A stretch of 64,000 nucleotides of DNA. Source: Algoriphagus sp. A40. Its GTDB lineage: Bacteria; Bacteroidota; Bacteroidia; Cytophagales; Cyclobacteriaceae. The DNA is taken from positions 248,001 to 312,000 of the forward strand of contig NZ_MUNY01000072.1 in the NCBI RefSeq assembly GCF_002002735.1, written 5' to 3'. Each line of letters opens with the position of its first letter. Positions within the stretch are counted from its first letter, which is position 1. The position numbers and the translations under genes were made by a program. The notes under the pieces are model-generated. The model made no database searches and was not told where the DNA came from. It saw only the letters and a program-made list of their open reading frames with translations. This document shows, one piece after another, positions 42,981-51,937 of this stretch.

Positions 42981-43598
42981 ATGGATCTCCAATTTCTCCT
43001 CGATGGATTTGCCGAAGGCTTGAAAAATATGACCTGGCTGGAGGCTGTGGCCATATTTTTTGGGATTGCTTCGGTTTTTTACTCCATGCGGGAGCATATT
43101 TGGGTGTATCCGACTGGACTGATTTCTACTTCAATCTATGTCTGGATTTGTTTTCAGTACAAGGTATATGCGGACATGGGCATCAATGCCTATTATTTCG
43201 GAATGTCGATCTATGGCTGGTTTGTGTGGAGTCATCCGCAGACTCAGACCAAGGTTCTCCCCACCACCTGGATGAGTTCTAAAGAATGGCATTGGGCAAC
43301 TTGGTTGTTTCTGCTTTCTTTTGTCATTTTATCTTCTGTACTCAAGGCGTTTACAGACAGTGATGTGCCCTACTGGGATTCGTTTACCACAGCCTCGGCA
43401 TTTGTAGGAATGTGGCTGATGGCCAAAAAGAAGGTAGAAAACTGGTACTTTTGGTTGCTGACTGACTTAGTCTCTGTACCACTTTATTTTTATAAAGGCT
43501 TGATCTTGACTTCATTCCAGTTTCTAATCTTCACCATCTTGGCCACTATGGGCCTAATTGCTTGGATCAAATCTGCCAAAAGCCATGCAGAAGCCTAA
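42981..43598 (+). CDS. pnuC: PnuC nicotinamide riboside transporter
   Basis: A 205-residue membrane protein of the PnuC family with about seven helices. Segments VAIFFGIASVFYSMREHIWV, YPTGLISTSIYVWICFQYKV and the late VENWYFWLLTDLVSVPLYFY carry the conserved Trp/Asn-Tyr pattern of the substrate path. PnuC imports nicotinamide riboside by facilitated diffusion and depends on intracellular phosphorylation. The overlapping downstream NadR-like kinase gene fits this. Confidence 0.95.
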   Translation: MDLQFLLDGFAEGLKNMTWLEAVAIFFGIASVFYSMREHIWVYPTGLISTSIYVWICFQYKVYADMGINAYYFGMSIYGWFVWSHPQTQTKVLPTTWMSSKEWHWATWLFLLSFVILSSVLKAFTDSDVPYWDSFTTASAFVGMWLMAKKKVENWYFWLLTDLVSVPLYFYKGLILTSFQFLIFTILATMGLIAWIKSAKSHAEA

Positions 43599-44112
43599 GC
43601 GAATTCTCATTTTGGGACCGGAGTCTACTGGAAAAAGTACCTTGGCGGAGGACTTAGCAAATCATTTTAGCGAACCTTGGGTGCCGGAATATGCCCGGGA
43701 ATACCTGGAAAAAATCAATCGCCCTTATAACTACGAAGACTTACTGGAAATCGGTAAAGGACAAGTAGCATTGGAAAATCGCCTAGCCGAAAAAGCCCAA
43801 AATTTCCTCTTTTGCGATACAGACCTGCGAGTTATCCACATTTGGTCGGAGCATCGATTTGGCAAAACGGATGCTTGGGTTTTGGATGAAATCGCCCGGA
43901 GAAAATACGATTTGATTCTGCTGACTGACACGGATTTGCCTTGGACTCCGGATCCGCTTCGTGAATATCCCGAACTGGAAATGCGCCAGTATTTTTTCCA
44001 AAAGTATCTTCAATTGGCTCAGGAAAGCGGTTTTCCTTTTTTGATTGTTTCCGGCGATCAACAAATAAGGCTTCAAACTGCTTTAGATGCTCTAAATCAA
44101 CTTGTGGATTAG
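43585..44112 (+). CDS. NadR-like ribosylnicotinamide kinase / AAA_28 ATPase
   Basis: A 175-residue P-loop kinase beginning MQKPKRILILGPESTGKSTL, with Walker A GPESTGKST. Segments VPEYAREYLEKINRPYNYED, LFCDTDLRVIHIWSEHRFGK and YDLILLTDTDLPWTPDPLRE match the kinase half of NadR. It probably phosphorylates imported nicotinamide riboside to NMN, trapping it. ATG 43585 lies inside the end of pnuC (14-base overlap), so the two are translationally coupled. Confidence 0.9.
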   Translation: MQKPKRILILGPESTGKSTLAEDLANHFSEPWVPEYAREYLEKINRPYNYEDLLEIGKGQVALENRLAEKAQNFLFCDTDLRVIHIWSEHRFGKTDAWVLDEIARRKYDLILLTDTDLPWTPDPLREYPELEMRQYFFQKYLQLAQESGFPFLIVSGDQQIRLQTALDALNQLVD

Positions 44113-44120
44113 AATCCTTT

Positions 44121-44154
44121 AATTTTTCAATTTTTCAATCTTCAAATTTTTCAA
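44121..44154. repeat. Short tandem repeat of about 8 nt between convergent genes
   Basis: AATTTTTC occurs twice in tandem (44121-44136), then a 7-base variant and a 9-base variant of the same unit. It fills most of the 47-base gap between the NadR-like gene and the convergent serine hydrolase gene. It resembles the 7-nt arrays but is less regular. Confidence 0.5.
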
Positions 44155-44159
44155 CCCAT

Positions 44160-45242
44160 TCACCACTTCCTCAATGAAAGAGTCGCCGCCTCAACCAATT
44201 TTATTTGATCTGGGTGATAGTTGTTGTTTAGTACGATGATCGTTTTGTTTTCCTCAATGAACCGAACCAAAATCGTTTTGTATCCCGGATTGTCACCGGT
44301 ATGTAGGATCATTTTCCCAAAGGGGCTTTTGGGTTCCACTTCCCAGCCAAAGCCGTAATAGCTTCTTGTACCGTCGTTCAGAATATAGGGTGAAAATGCC
44401 TCTTCGAGTGTTTCCTTTTTGACTAATTTTTGGGTGTAAAGTGCCTGATCCCACCTGAGCAAATCCTGTGCAGTACTACTGACTCGTCCCGGACCTTTGC
44501 GGTTACCCAGCCAAACGGTGTAGTCTGAGGAATGGAATTTATTTGCATTCACATAATTTCCCAAGCTGTCCAAGAGATGGCCCGCGGCAAAATTAGGAAT
44601 GGCAGCCTTTTCCTCCAGAGTCCGAATATCTGTGTCTTTCATGCCTAATGGCTTGAAAATCCATTCTTTTGCCAATTCAATGAAATCTTTTTTGCTTGCT
44701 TTCTCCACGATGCTTGCCAACAGAACATATCCGGTATTACTGTAGAGGTATTGCTCTCCGGGGTCAAAGATTTTTTGGGGTGCATACCGGTTGAGGTATT
44801 CGAGGATTTCCGGATTGCCGGCCACTTTACTTTTGTCCCAGTGCTCATCCATGATGGCCTGATAATCGGGCAGGCCGCTGGTATGAGTCAGCAGATGCCG
44901 GATGGTGATTCCTTTGTATGGGATGTCCAGGTACTTTTCCACCGGATCATCGAAGGAAAGCATCTTTTTTTCCCGGCACATCATCACGATCATGGCGGTA
45001 AACTGCTTAGAAACGGAAGCTAATTCGAAAATGTCTGATGGAAAAAGCAGGATATTTTGTTCAAAAGATCGCTTTCCTATTGCTTTTTCCATGAGGATTT
45101 TTCCGTCCTCTGCTACCAAAATTACCCCTGAGAAACCGTTGGATTCGGCTTGATTAAGAGCGCTTTCCAGGATTTTTTGCTGTGAAAATCCAGGATTTAT
45201 CAACAGAAAAAACAAGACAATTAATGTGGATAACTTGCTCAT
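44160..45242 (-). CDS. Exported serine hydrolase, class C beta-lactamase fold
   Basis: A 360-residue exported enzyme with signal peptide MSKLSTLIVLFFLLINPGFS. The Ser-x-x-Lys motif is in FELASVSKQFTAM, the Tyr-x-Asn motif in YLYSNTGYVLL, and a late HTGDNPGY stands at the third-motif position. Relatives are esterases, peptidases and penicillin-binding-like proteins. Its start overlaps the stop of the S9 peptidase gene by four bases (ATGA), so the two are co-translated; both act on peptides or esters outside the cytoplasm. Confidence 0.92.
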   Translation of the reverse strand: MSKLSTLIVLFFLLINPGFSQQKILESALNQAESNGFSGVILVAEDGKILMEKAIGKRSFEQNILLFPSDIFELASVSKQFTAMIVMMCREKKMLSFDDPVEKYLDIPYKGITIRHLLTHTSGLPDYQAIMDEHWDKSKVAGNPEILEYLNRYAPQKIFDPGEQYLYSNTGYVLLASIVEKASKKDFIELAKEWIFKPLGMKDTDIRTLEEKAAIPNFAAGHLLDSLGNYVNANKFHSSDYTVWLGNRKGPGRVSSTAQDLLRWDQALYTQKLVKKETLEEAFSPYILNDGTRSYYGFGWEVEPKSPFGKMILHTGDNPGYKTILVRFIEENKTIIVLNNNYHPDQIKLVEAATLSLRKW

Positions 45243-47308
45243 TTCACCAAAGAATATTTGTTAATAAAATTGAAAGTAGCATCGAAAGCATTAACCCAGT
45301 TTTTATGTAGGAGGAACGAGTGAACCTCATCCGGATAGATTAATTGCTCCACGTGAACACCCTGTTTTCGAAGGACTTCCGCAAGCTCTACACTTTCTGA
45401 GAAAAGCACATTCCTGTCGTCATCCCCATGGATCAGAAGCACAGGGTCCTTCCAGTTTTTTACAAAGTTCATAGGGGAGGATTTGAAAGCCAAAGCGGCC
45501 ATTTCCGGGAATTTCTCAGGTTTATACCAGGAGGCAAAGACCGGAATGTCATTGTTCCAGTTGTGCACGCCATGTATATCCACACCCACAAGGAATTTTT
45601 CAGGAGCCTGAGAAAGCGCATGTGCAGTCAGAAATCCGCCATAGCTACCGCCCCAAGGTGCAATTCTTGAAGCATCGACATCAGATCTGGACGCCAGATA
45701 ATCTGCTGCGGCCATCACGTCCTGTACCTCACTTGCTCCTCCGGCACCGTAATTTTCCTCCTCGCGGAAGTCCATACCGTATCCGATTCCACTGCGGTAA
45801 TTCAAAATAAATGCAATATATCCCTGAGTAGCGAAGTATTGCTGGGCGGCATAGGTATGACTGTAATACATGCCATAATTGAATCCCAAAAGCATCTGTC
45901 TTCTACTACCGCCATGGAGGAAAATTACCGCAGGATATTTCTTGCTTGGGTCGTATTCGGCTGGAAGGAAAAGCTGCCCATAGCTTTCAAAACCGTCTTT
46001 TGCTTTAAGTGTAATCGATTCAGGCTTGCTAAGTTTTTTTGGGAAATTAGCCGGAAAATACTCCTCCGCCAGCATTTTGGTCTTCCCGTAGGTTTTGATC
46101 ATGGGCCATCCCGGACGATCCCAATTGGATTGAAACCAAGCCAAGCCATTTTCGATACGGACAGGAGCCCAATTGATTGTCTGCGGATCGGACAGTAGTT
46201 CCATTTCAAATGTGGATAAGTCCAATCTTGACACTTGTCTTCTATCGATATTTCCGATGTTATGGGTGACCAAAAGCTCATTTTTGGTGAAGGAAGTCTG
46301 AACCCATTCCACCTGCCCTTCGCCTGGAGTCAGGTGCTTGACTGCTTTGGTTTGTGGATTGACGGCATATAATTGCATCCAGTTGTTTTTTTCCCAAGGG
46401 AAAACCAAAGAACCTGAGGGAGTCCACCATAGCCGCTCGCTTACGGCTGGCAAATCGTCCACCATCACAGATCCCCGGCCTAGATCGGCCTTCCAGACCT
46501 CCTCAGCTTTCATCGAAGCAATATCGAGTACTCGTATACTCCAGGGATTTGCTTCTTTGATGGAAGTGAATGGAAGTAGGTTTAGGATGTTTGGAATCCG
46601 GAGGTAGGCCAATTTTTTCCCATCAGGACTCCAGGCCGGATAAGCATCAAAGTCAAGGCTGGATTCCGGATAGGTCAATTCCTTTTTCTCCAAATCCCAT
46701 AATCCGACATAGGAATGGTCCGATCGGCCAGACATAAAAGCCAGATATTTTCCGTCAGGAGAAAAGGAAATCATTGAAGCACTTCCTCTAGCCGTGAACA
46801 GTTGCTTGACAGAATCTGTGGTGTCTGAGCTTGCCTTCAAATAAACCGATCCGCCGATTAGGTAAGCGACATTTTGGCCATCCGGACTGAAAACAGGTGA
46901 AGTTCCCGGAGAAAACCACTTGAATTTTCCGCTTTGCAGATCCAGGCTGTAGATCTTTTTGTCTGTATTTTCCTGAAGTTGTGCAGGATTTGCCGGTTGC
47001 CCAGCTGGATTTCTGGGATTACCACGGACAAACAAAATTGTTTTTCCATCCGGGGAAAAGACCAAAGGGCCTAAATCAATTCCGTTATCGCCTTTGTAAT
47101 CGGTCAGTTTTTTTGCTTGATAATTCGGAGCTTTTGCATAAAAAACATTTCTTTCACCTTGGTCATTAACCACCCAAGCGACAGCTTTTCCGTCCGGAGC
47201 GGCAGTCATTGAGGTTGAGAATGGGACCGAAAGAAAATCGGAAACACTTTGTGCTACAAGTTGAAACCAAAGCAAAAGTAGAATAAAAGTAAAAGTGCTC
47301 TTTTTCAT
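45239..47308 (-). CDS. Secreted S9-family prolyl oligopeptidase-like peptidase
   Basis: A 689-residue exported peptidase with a signal peptide at the start (MKKSTFTFILLLLWFQLVAQ). A beta-propeller of WD40/PD40-like repeats (FSPDGKTILFVRG, FSPDGQNVAYL, FSPDGKYLAFMSG, WSPDGKKLAYLRI) covers roughly residues 20-400. The C-terminal alpha/beta hydrolase has Ser in APWGGSYGGFLTAHAL, Asp in HGDDDRNV and His in PDEVHSFLLH. It is of the dipeptidyl or acylaminoacyl peptidase type. It is coupled to the downstream serine hydrolase gene. Confidence 0.95.
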   Translation of the reverse strand: MKKSTFTFILLLLWFQLVAQSVSDFLSVPFSTSMTAAPDGKAVAWVVNDQGERNVFYAKAPNYQAKKLTDYKGDNGIDLGPLVFSPDGKTILFVRGNPRNPAGQPANPAQLQENTDKKIYSLDLQSGKFKWFSPGTSPVFSPDGQNVAYLIGGSVYLKASSDTTDSVKQLFTARGSASMISFSPDGKYLAFMSGRSDHSYVGLWDLEKKELTYPESSLDFDAYPAWSPDGKKLAYLRIPNILNLLPFTSIKEANPWSIRVLDIASMKAEEVWKADLGRGSVMVDDLPAVSERLWWTPSGSLVFPWEKNNWMQLYAVNPQTKAVKHLTPGEGQVEWVQTSFTKNELLVTHNIGNIDRRQVSRLDLSTFEMELLSDPQTINWAPVRIENGLAWFQSNWDRPGWPMIKTYGKTKMLAEEYFPANFPKKLSKPESITLKAKDGFESYGQLFLPAEYDPSKKYPAVIFLHGGSRRQMLLGFNYGMYYSHTYAAQQYFATQGYIAFILNYRSGIGYGMDFREEENYGAGGASEVQDVMAAADYLASRSDVDASRIAPWGGSYGGFLTAHALSQAPEKFLVGVDIHGVHNWNNDIPVFASWYKPEKFPEMAALAFKSSPMNFVKNWKDPVLLIHGDDDRNVLFSESVELAEVLRKQGVHVEQLIYPDEVHSFLLHKNWVNAFDATFNFINKYSLVK

Positions 47309-47410
47309 AAAGTTGGGGTTTTGTTCAAATTACTTAACCCAATGAGGGATTCAAAATGCTTGATGGGTATATGCGCTGATCCAGGAAACCGATATAAGAT
47401 TATTTCCTAA

Positions 47411-47433
47411 AAAGTCCTAGCTTTTAGGACTTT
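47411..47433. promoter_or_regulatory. 9-bp perfect hairpin in the leader of the CE15-like esterase gene
   Basis: AAAGTCCTA, GCTTT, TAGGACTTT lies 14 bases upstream of the esterase ATG in a divergent intergenic region. It cannot be a terminator of a preceding gene, since both flanking genes start here. It may be an operator or a 5'-leader hairpin. Confidence 0.5.
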
Positions 47434-47447
47434 ATACCTAAAAACTA

Positions 47448-48788
47448 ATGATCCATCGGCCTTTCCTGATTTTTTCCTTTTGGCTTTTTTCACAAATCTG
47501 TATTGCTCAAATGACGCCTCAGCAGCGGGATAGCTTGGACAAGCTGACACAGGCGGACCATCAACTGATGATGAAAATGCTTGGGATTGATTCTCTTCGA
47601 CCAGGCCCGTCGGGAAATCCTCAAGCTCTTAATGCCGCGAATTCTGATGAAAGCAAAGTAAGACTGGAAAACATGCCTCTCCCACTGATTTTTGAAGATG
47701 GAAAATCAGTAAAAAATCCAAAAGATTGGGAAAAGCGAAAGGCTGAATTGAAAGAACTTTTTGATCGGGAAATGTATGGCAGGACACCCGAAAACCTACC
47801 TGGCGTAAAATGGGAGCTGGTTTGGGAAAAAGATACTCTGATTGGGTCAATAGAAACCAAGTATAGAAAACTGAAAGGAATTGTGGATAACTCTGCTTTT
47901 CCTGCGATTTCTGTTTCTATTGATTTTGAATATGGTGTCCCAAAAAATAGTGTAAAACCTGTTCCCTTGGTTAAGGAGTTTGGCTGGATCTGGCCGGCAG
48001 GAATGCAGAGACCTCCAGCTCCTCCCGGCCCAAGTTGGCAGGAACAACTTCTTAAAGAAGGCTGGGGCTTTGGGGTAATCATTCCGACAAGCTACCAAGC
48101 GGATAATGGTGCGGGACTTCGATCAGGAATAATCGGTTTGGTAAATAAGGGCGAACCCAGAAAACTGGATGATTGGGGAACCCTGAAAGCCTGGGCTTGG
48201 GGAGCAAGCCGCGCTTTGGATCACCTCGAAACCGATCCAAAAGTGGATAAGTCAAAAATCGGGGTCGAAGGCTTGTCACGATATGGAAAAGCCGCATTAG
48301 TTGCCATGGCTTATGAGCCTAGGTTTTCGATTGGCTTGATCGGTTCATCCGGAGCAGGAGGAGCCAAATTACTTCGAAGGATTTTTGGGGAACAGGTTGA
48401 GAATTTGGCTGCCTCAGGTGAGTACCATTGGTTTGCCCCAAATTTTATCAAATACGCTGGGCCGCTTAATCAGAACGATTTGCCCGTCGATGCCCATGAA
48501 TTGATTGCTCTCTGTTCTCCGAGGCCGGTGTTTATTTCAGTAGGTTCTCCGACCGTGGAAGGGCAATGGATTGATGCCAAAGGAATGTTTGATGCTGCGG
48601 TTTTGGCAGGTCCGGTTTATGAATTGCTTGGAAAAAAGGGATTATCAACCGAAGAATTTCCTTCGATTCAGACTTTTTTAGGCGAGGGGGATTTAGCTTT
48701 TCGTCAGCATGAGGGCGGACATACGGTTGGTCCTAATTGGCTGTATTTTATAGAATGGGGGAAGAAGTATTTTGGAAAAGGAATCTGA
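47448..48788 (+). CDS. Secreted CE15-like glucuronoyl esterase / acetylxylan-esterase-related hydrolase
   Basis: A 446-residue exported alpha/beta hydrolase with an N-terminal signal peptide (IHRPFLIFSFWLFSQICIAQ). The CE15-type nucleophile elbow is GVEGLSRYGKAALV, followed by SSGAGGAKLLRR; the acidic residue is probably in DAHELIALCSPRPV and the histidine in RQHEGGHTVGPNW. CE15 enzymes cleave ester bonds between lignin and glucuronoxylan. No other polysaccharide genes or SusCD pair are next to it, so the natural substrate is uncertain. Confidence 0.85.
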   Translation: MIHRPFLIFSFWLFSQICIAQMTPQQRDSLDKLTQADHQLMMKMLGIDSLRPGPSGNPQALNAANSDESKVRLENMPLPLIFEDGKSVKNPKDWEKRKAELKELFDREMYGRTPENLPGVKWELVWEKDTLIGSIETKYRKLKGIVDNSAFPAISVSIDFEYGVPKNSVKPVPLVKEFGWIWPAGMQRPPAPPGPSWQEQLLKEGWGFGVIIPTSYQADNGAGLRSGIIGLVNKGEPRKLDDWGTLKAWAWGASRALDHLETDPKVDKSKIGVEGLSRYGKAALVAMAYEPRFSIGLIGSSGAGGAKLLRRIFGEQVENLAASGEYHWFAPNFIKYAGPLNQNDLPVDAHELIALCSPRPVFISVGSPTVEGQWIDAKGMFDAAVLAGPVYELLGKKGLSTEEFPSIQTFLGEGDLAFRQHEGGHTVGPNWLYFIEWGKKYFGKGI

Positions 48789-48919
48789 AGATGTGATTGA
48801 TGTTCCTGAATAAAGGCCGCTAGCGGAATAGGATTACGGAAAATCTGAAACTCGTCAGCCCAAATTTTGACAAAACTTTTGAGGGCTACAGTGGTTTTGC
48901 CCGATTGTCCTTGACTCTG

Positions 48920-50062
48920 TTATTTCCATATCAAGGATTGATCAATGCTTGCAATTGTGGCTCTTCCGGTCAATGCCATTGCCATTTCAAATTCAGCTCT
49001 CAAAATTTCTAAGGTTTTGGTAACACCTTCTGCACCACCCGAAGCCAAACCAAAACAGATCGGCTTTCCAACTAACACAGCATTTGCACCCAAAGCAATC
49101 GCTTTCAAAACATCAGTGCCTCGTCTTATTCCACCATCCATCAGAATGGGAATTCTCTTGTTTACTCTTTCCACAATTCGTGGTAAAACTTCAATTGTAG
49201 CCGGGACAGTATCTAAATTTCTGCCACTGTGATTGGAAACTATTATGCCCGATGCACCGATTTCAATTGCTTTATCTGCATCATCAGGATGTAGAATCCC
49301 TTTTAATAAAACTGGTACTTTTGCAAATGAAATTAGCCACTCCATTTCTTTCCAGGTAATAGACAATGATTCACCAATTCTATACGGTGCATTAATACCA
49401 TCAGGCAATTTAAAATTTACTCTTGCTTGCCTATCTCGAGCACCCCCAACTGGTGTATCCACCGTAATGCAAAGAGCCCGACAACCTAACTCCTCTGCTT
49501 TTTGAACAAGGTTTTTGGTAAATTCTTTGTCGTCTCTCACATACAATTGAAACCAAAACGGTTCGGTTGCCACTTTTTTAATTTCTTCCAAAGGTGTGGT
49601 TGTAAATGAACTCACCACATAAATAGCCTCCGCTTTACTTGCACCTCTGGCAGTCGCCAGTTCGCCTTCGGGATGCATGATTTTATGAAACGCCGTTGGT
49701 GCGACTAAAATGGGATAAGGTAGTTTGTGACCAAAAAGTGTGACAGATGTATCCAATTTGCTGACATCATTGAGCACATTCGGATTTAATTTTATAGCAT
49801 CTAATGCCTGTCTGTTCCAGCGCACAGTAAATTCATCAGCTGCACCACTTGCGACATATTCGAAGGCCATTTTGGGCATTTTCCCTTCGGCCATTTTCTC
49901 AAAATCAAACAAATTAATGATTTCGGACAAGTCAACCGTGTTGCCGTTAATCAATTGGAATTGATCTTGCCCAGCTGATTGGCTTTGTCCGGACAATGGA
50001 ACCATTAAACCACCTGTCATTGCGGTGATTATTTTGAGTAAATCCCGTCTTGTATGTTCCAT
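48920..50062 (-). CDS. Tat-exported FMN-dependent alpha-hydroxy-acid oxidase/dehydrogenase
   Basis: A 380-residue member of the L-lactate dehydrogenase / glycolate oxidase FMN family. Landmarks are YVASGAADEFTVRWNRQALD, LVAPTAFHKIMHPEGELATA, FQLYVRDDKEFTKNLVQKAE, the Lys in LLKGILHPDDADKAI, and the active-site His/Arg in ASGIIVSNHSGRNLD. The N-terminus MEHTRRDLLKIITAMTGGLM is a twin-arginine signal, so the holoenzyme should be exported. The substrate could be lactate or another 2-hydroxy acid. Confidence 0.92.
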   Translation of the reverse strand: MEHTRRDLLKIITAMTGGLMVPLSGQSQSAGQDQFQLINGNTVDLSEIINLFDFEKMAEGKMPKMAFEYVASGAADEFTVRWNRQALDAIKLNPNVLNDVSKLDTSVTLFGHKLPYPILVAPTAFHKIMHPEGELATARGASKAEAIYVVSSFTTTPLEEIKKVATEPFWFQLYVRDDKEFTKNLVQKAEELGCRALCITVDTPVGGARDRQARVNFKLPDGINAPYRIGESLSITWKEMEWLISFAKVPVLLKGILHPDDADKAIEIGASGIIVSNHSGRNLDTVPATIEVLPRIVERVNKRIPILMDGGIRRGTDVLKAIALGANAVLVGKPICFGLASGGAEGVTKTLEILRAEFEMAMALTGRATIASIDQSLIWK

Positions 50063-50278
50063 TTTGGGTTTGAATTAGTTTGTTTTTTTGGGCCTAAGGT
50101 TTCCCTTTCTCTACCTGAAAGTTCAATAAGGAACGCAAATCTTTTCCTCTTTCCAAAACCATAAGACCCTCATTTGCAGGAATGTCATACTTCTCAAATG
50201 AATCAGTAGTAGGAAATAGGTGGAGGAAGATTTTTTTCTCTTTCCGAAGCTTACCCAGAAATCAAACTCTTCATAAAC

Positions 50279-50307
50279 CAAAAAAAGAGCCGGCTAAAAA
50301 CCGGCTC
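50279..50307 (-). terminator. Terminator of the M28 peptidase gene
   Basis: On the minus strand GAGCCGG, TTTTTAG, CCGGCTC is followed by eight T, a classic Rho-independent terminator 8 bases after the stop codon. Confidence 0.92.
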
Positions 50308-50314
50308 CTCAGTG

Positions 50315-51859
50315 TTAATCCATTCCTCCTTTTCTGTTTGGAGAACGTTTTGCAGGCCATTCACCAGGTTCCCCCGTTCTTGGGTTGATCGGAATACGCT
50401 GCTCTCTTGAAACCATTTCAGGTTCTTCGCAGGCCATGTACACCAAAATCGCGGTCAGAATCGCATTGTTTCTAACATCGTCAAATACGATTTTGTCATA
50501 GGTGTCCAGGTTGGTATGCCAGGTGTAGTTGAAATAGGACCAATTGAGTGCACTTAGGTTGAATGCCGGAACACCAGCAGCCACGAAAGAAACGTGATCC
50601 GTTCCACCAGTTCCCGGATTACCAGGAAATTCAGTTTTCAGGTCTTTGGTGATCTCTCTCGGTACTTTATTCAGCCAGCGACCGATGTAATCGTAGCTAT
50701 TGACGTAGCCCATACCTGAAATATTTGCGATTCGGCCTGTGCCGTTGTCCTGGTTAAACAAAGCTTGGATTTTGCCCATCATCTCTGGATGGTCTTCCAC
50801 AAATCCTCTGGAACCATTCAATCCCTGCTCTTCTGATCCCCAGTGGCCAACCAGAATAGTTCGCTTAGGATTGGGATAAACTTCTTTCAAAATCCGCATT
50901 ACCTCCATCATCAGGATAGTTCCGGTGCCGTTGTCTGTGGCACCTGTACCACCATCCCAGGAGTCAAAGTGTGCAGAAAGCATCACATATTCATCCGGTT
51001 TTTCAGAGCCTTTGATTTCAGCAATCGTGTTGAAAGTAGGCTGGGCACCGGTTTCTTTAGATTGTGCGTTTAGGTTGATCTGAGGTTTTTTGCCGCTTTC
51101 AGCCAATCTGAATAATAGGCCGTAATCTTCCAGGGAAAGGTCAACAGTGGGTACTTTTTTGGTAGAGGCAGAGAAAATCTTGTTTGCTCCAAATCCATTT
51201 GACCAGTAAGAAGTGATGATACCCAGAGCACCGGCATTTTCCAAGGCTAGGGGAAGAGCTCTGCGGTCTTGCCCGGTAGCTTCCAATCTTTTGTTCCAAG
51301 CCTCAGTTACTTTGGTTTTTTCTTCCTTGATTTTTTCAATGGATTCAGGAGTTCCGAATTCTTGCCAATTGTAATCCGGACGACCCGTCACCTGGGGCGC
51401 AGAGATCATGACGTATTTTCCTTTAGCTGAAGGAAGCCACTTTTGGAAAGCTTCTGCATTCGCAAATTCCGGAAGAATAACCACTTCGCCGCTTGCTCCG
51501 CCTGCTGGGGAGGCTGGGCTCCAAGCCAATTGTGTCCCTGCCAAAGATCTGGTCCAAGGTGCAACCATGTCGATGTGAGTGATTCCTCTTTCCCAGCCTC
51601 TCCATTCGCCCCATTTCTCGTTTCGGGCAGGAATTCCCCAAGATTGATAGGTTGAAACGGCAAAGTCGTGGGCTTTTTGCATTTGTGGGGAACCGACCAA
51701 TCGGGGTCCTACCCCGTCCATGATTTCATGGGCTAACACTTCCAACTGGGAATTCTCAGTCGCTTCTTTGATGATTTTGTCGATGACTTCGTTTTGGGCC
51801 TGGACTTTTGTGGCAAACAAAAGCATAAGGCTTAAGCCATAGAGGTAGATTTTTTTCAT
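50315..51859 (-). CDS. Secreted M28-family zinc peptidase with PA domain
   Basis: A 514-residue exported peptidase (signal MKKIYLYGLSLMLLFATKVQ). A protease-associated region lies in the middle. The M28 zinc site is spread over SAHFDSWDGGTGATDNGTGT, GHWGSEEQGLNGSRGF, ALFNQDNGTGRI and GTGGTDHVSFVAAGVPAF. It resembles plasma glutamate carboxypeptidase-like aminopeptidases. It probably feeds amino acids from external peptides together with the S9 enzyme nearby. Confidence 0.94.
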   Translation of the reverse strand: MKKIYLYGLSLMLLFATKVQAQNEVIDKIIKEATENSQLEVLAHEIMDGVGPRLVGSPQMQKAHDFAVSTYQSWGIPARNEKWGEWRGWERGITHIDMVAPWTRSLAGTQLAWSPASPAGGASGEVVILPEFANAEAFQKWLPSAKGKYVMISAPQVTGRPDYNWQEFGTPESIEKIKEEKTKVTEAWNKRLEATGQDRRALPLALENAGALGIITSYWSNGFGANKIFSASTKKVPTVDLSLEDYGLLFRLAESGKKPQINLNAQSKETGAQPTFNTIAEIKGSEKPDEYVMLSAHFDSWDGGTGATDNGTGTILMMEVMRILKEVYPNPKRTILVGHWGSEEQGLNGSRGFVEDHPEMMGKIQALFNQDNGTGRIANISGMGYVNSYDYIGRWLNKVPREITKDLKTEFPGNPGTGGTDHVSFVAAGVPAFNLSALNWSYFNYTWHTNLDTYDKIVFDDVRNNAILTAILVYMACEEPEMVSREQRIPINPRTGEPGEWPAKRSPNRKGGMD

Positions 51860-51937
51860 TGGATTTTAGTTTAGGGGATAAAAATAGGCTATGGATCACA
51901 CTTTAATAAACCGCTTGTGGATTTTGGGCAAGTGTGA

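Noticed and set aside
45349..45358. Third parS-like site (CCACGTGAA)
   Set aside because: Only the central CACGTG and a few bases match, and it lies inside the S9 peptidase coding region.
48835..48919. Open stretch after the CE15-like gene that could be a gene remnant
   Set aside because: About 85 bases read open without a stop, but there is no start, no recognisable motif, and it runs into the shadow of the oxidase gene.
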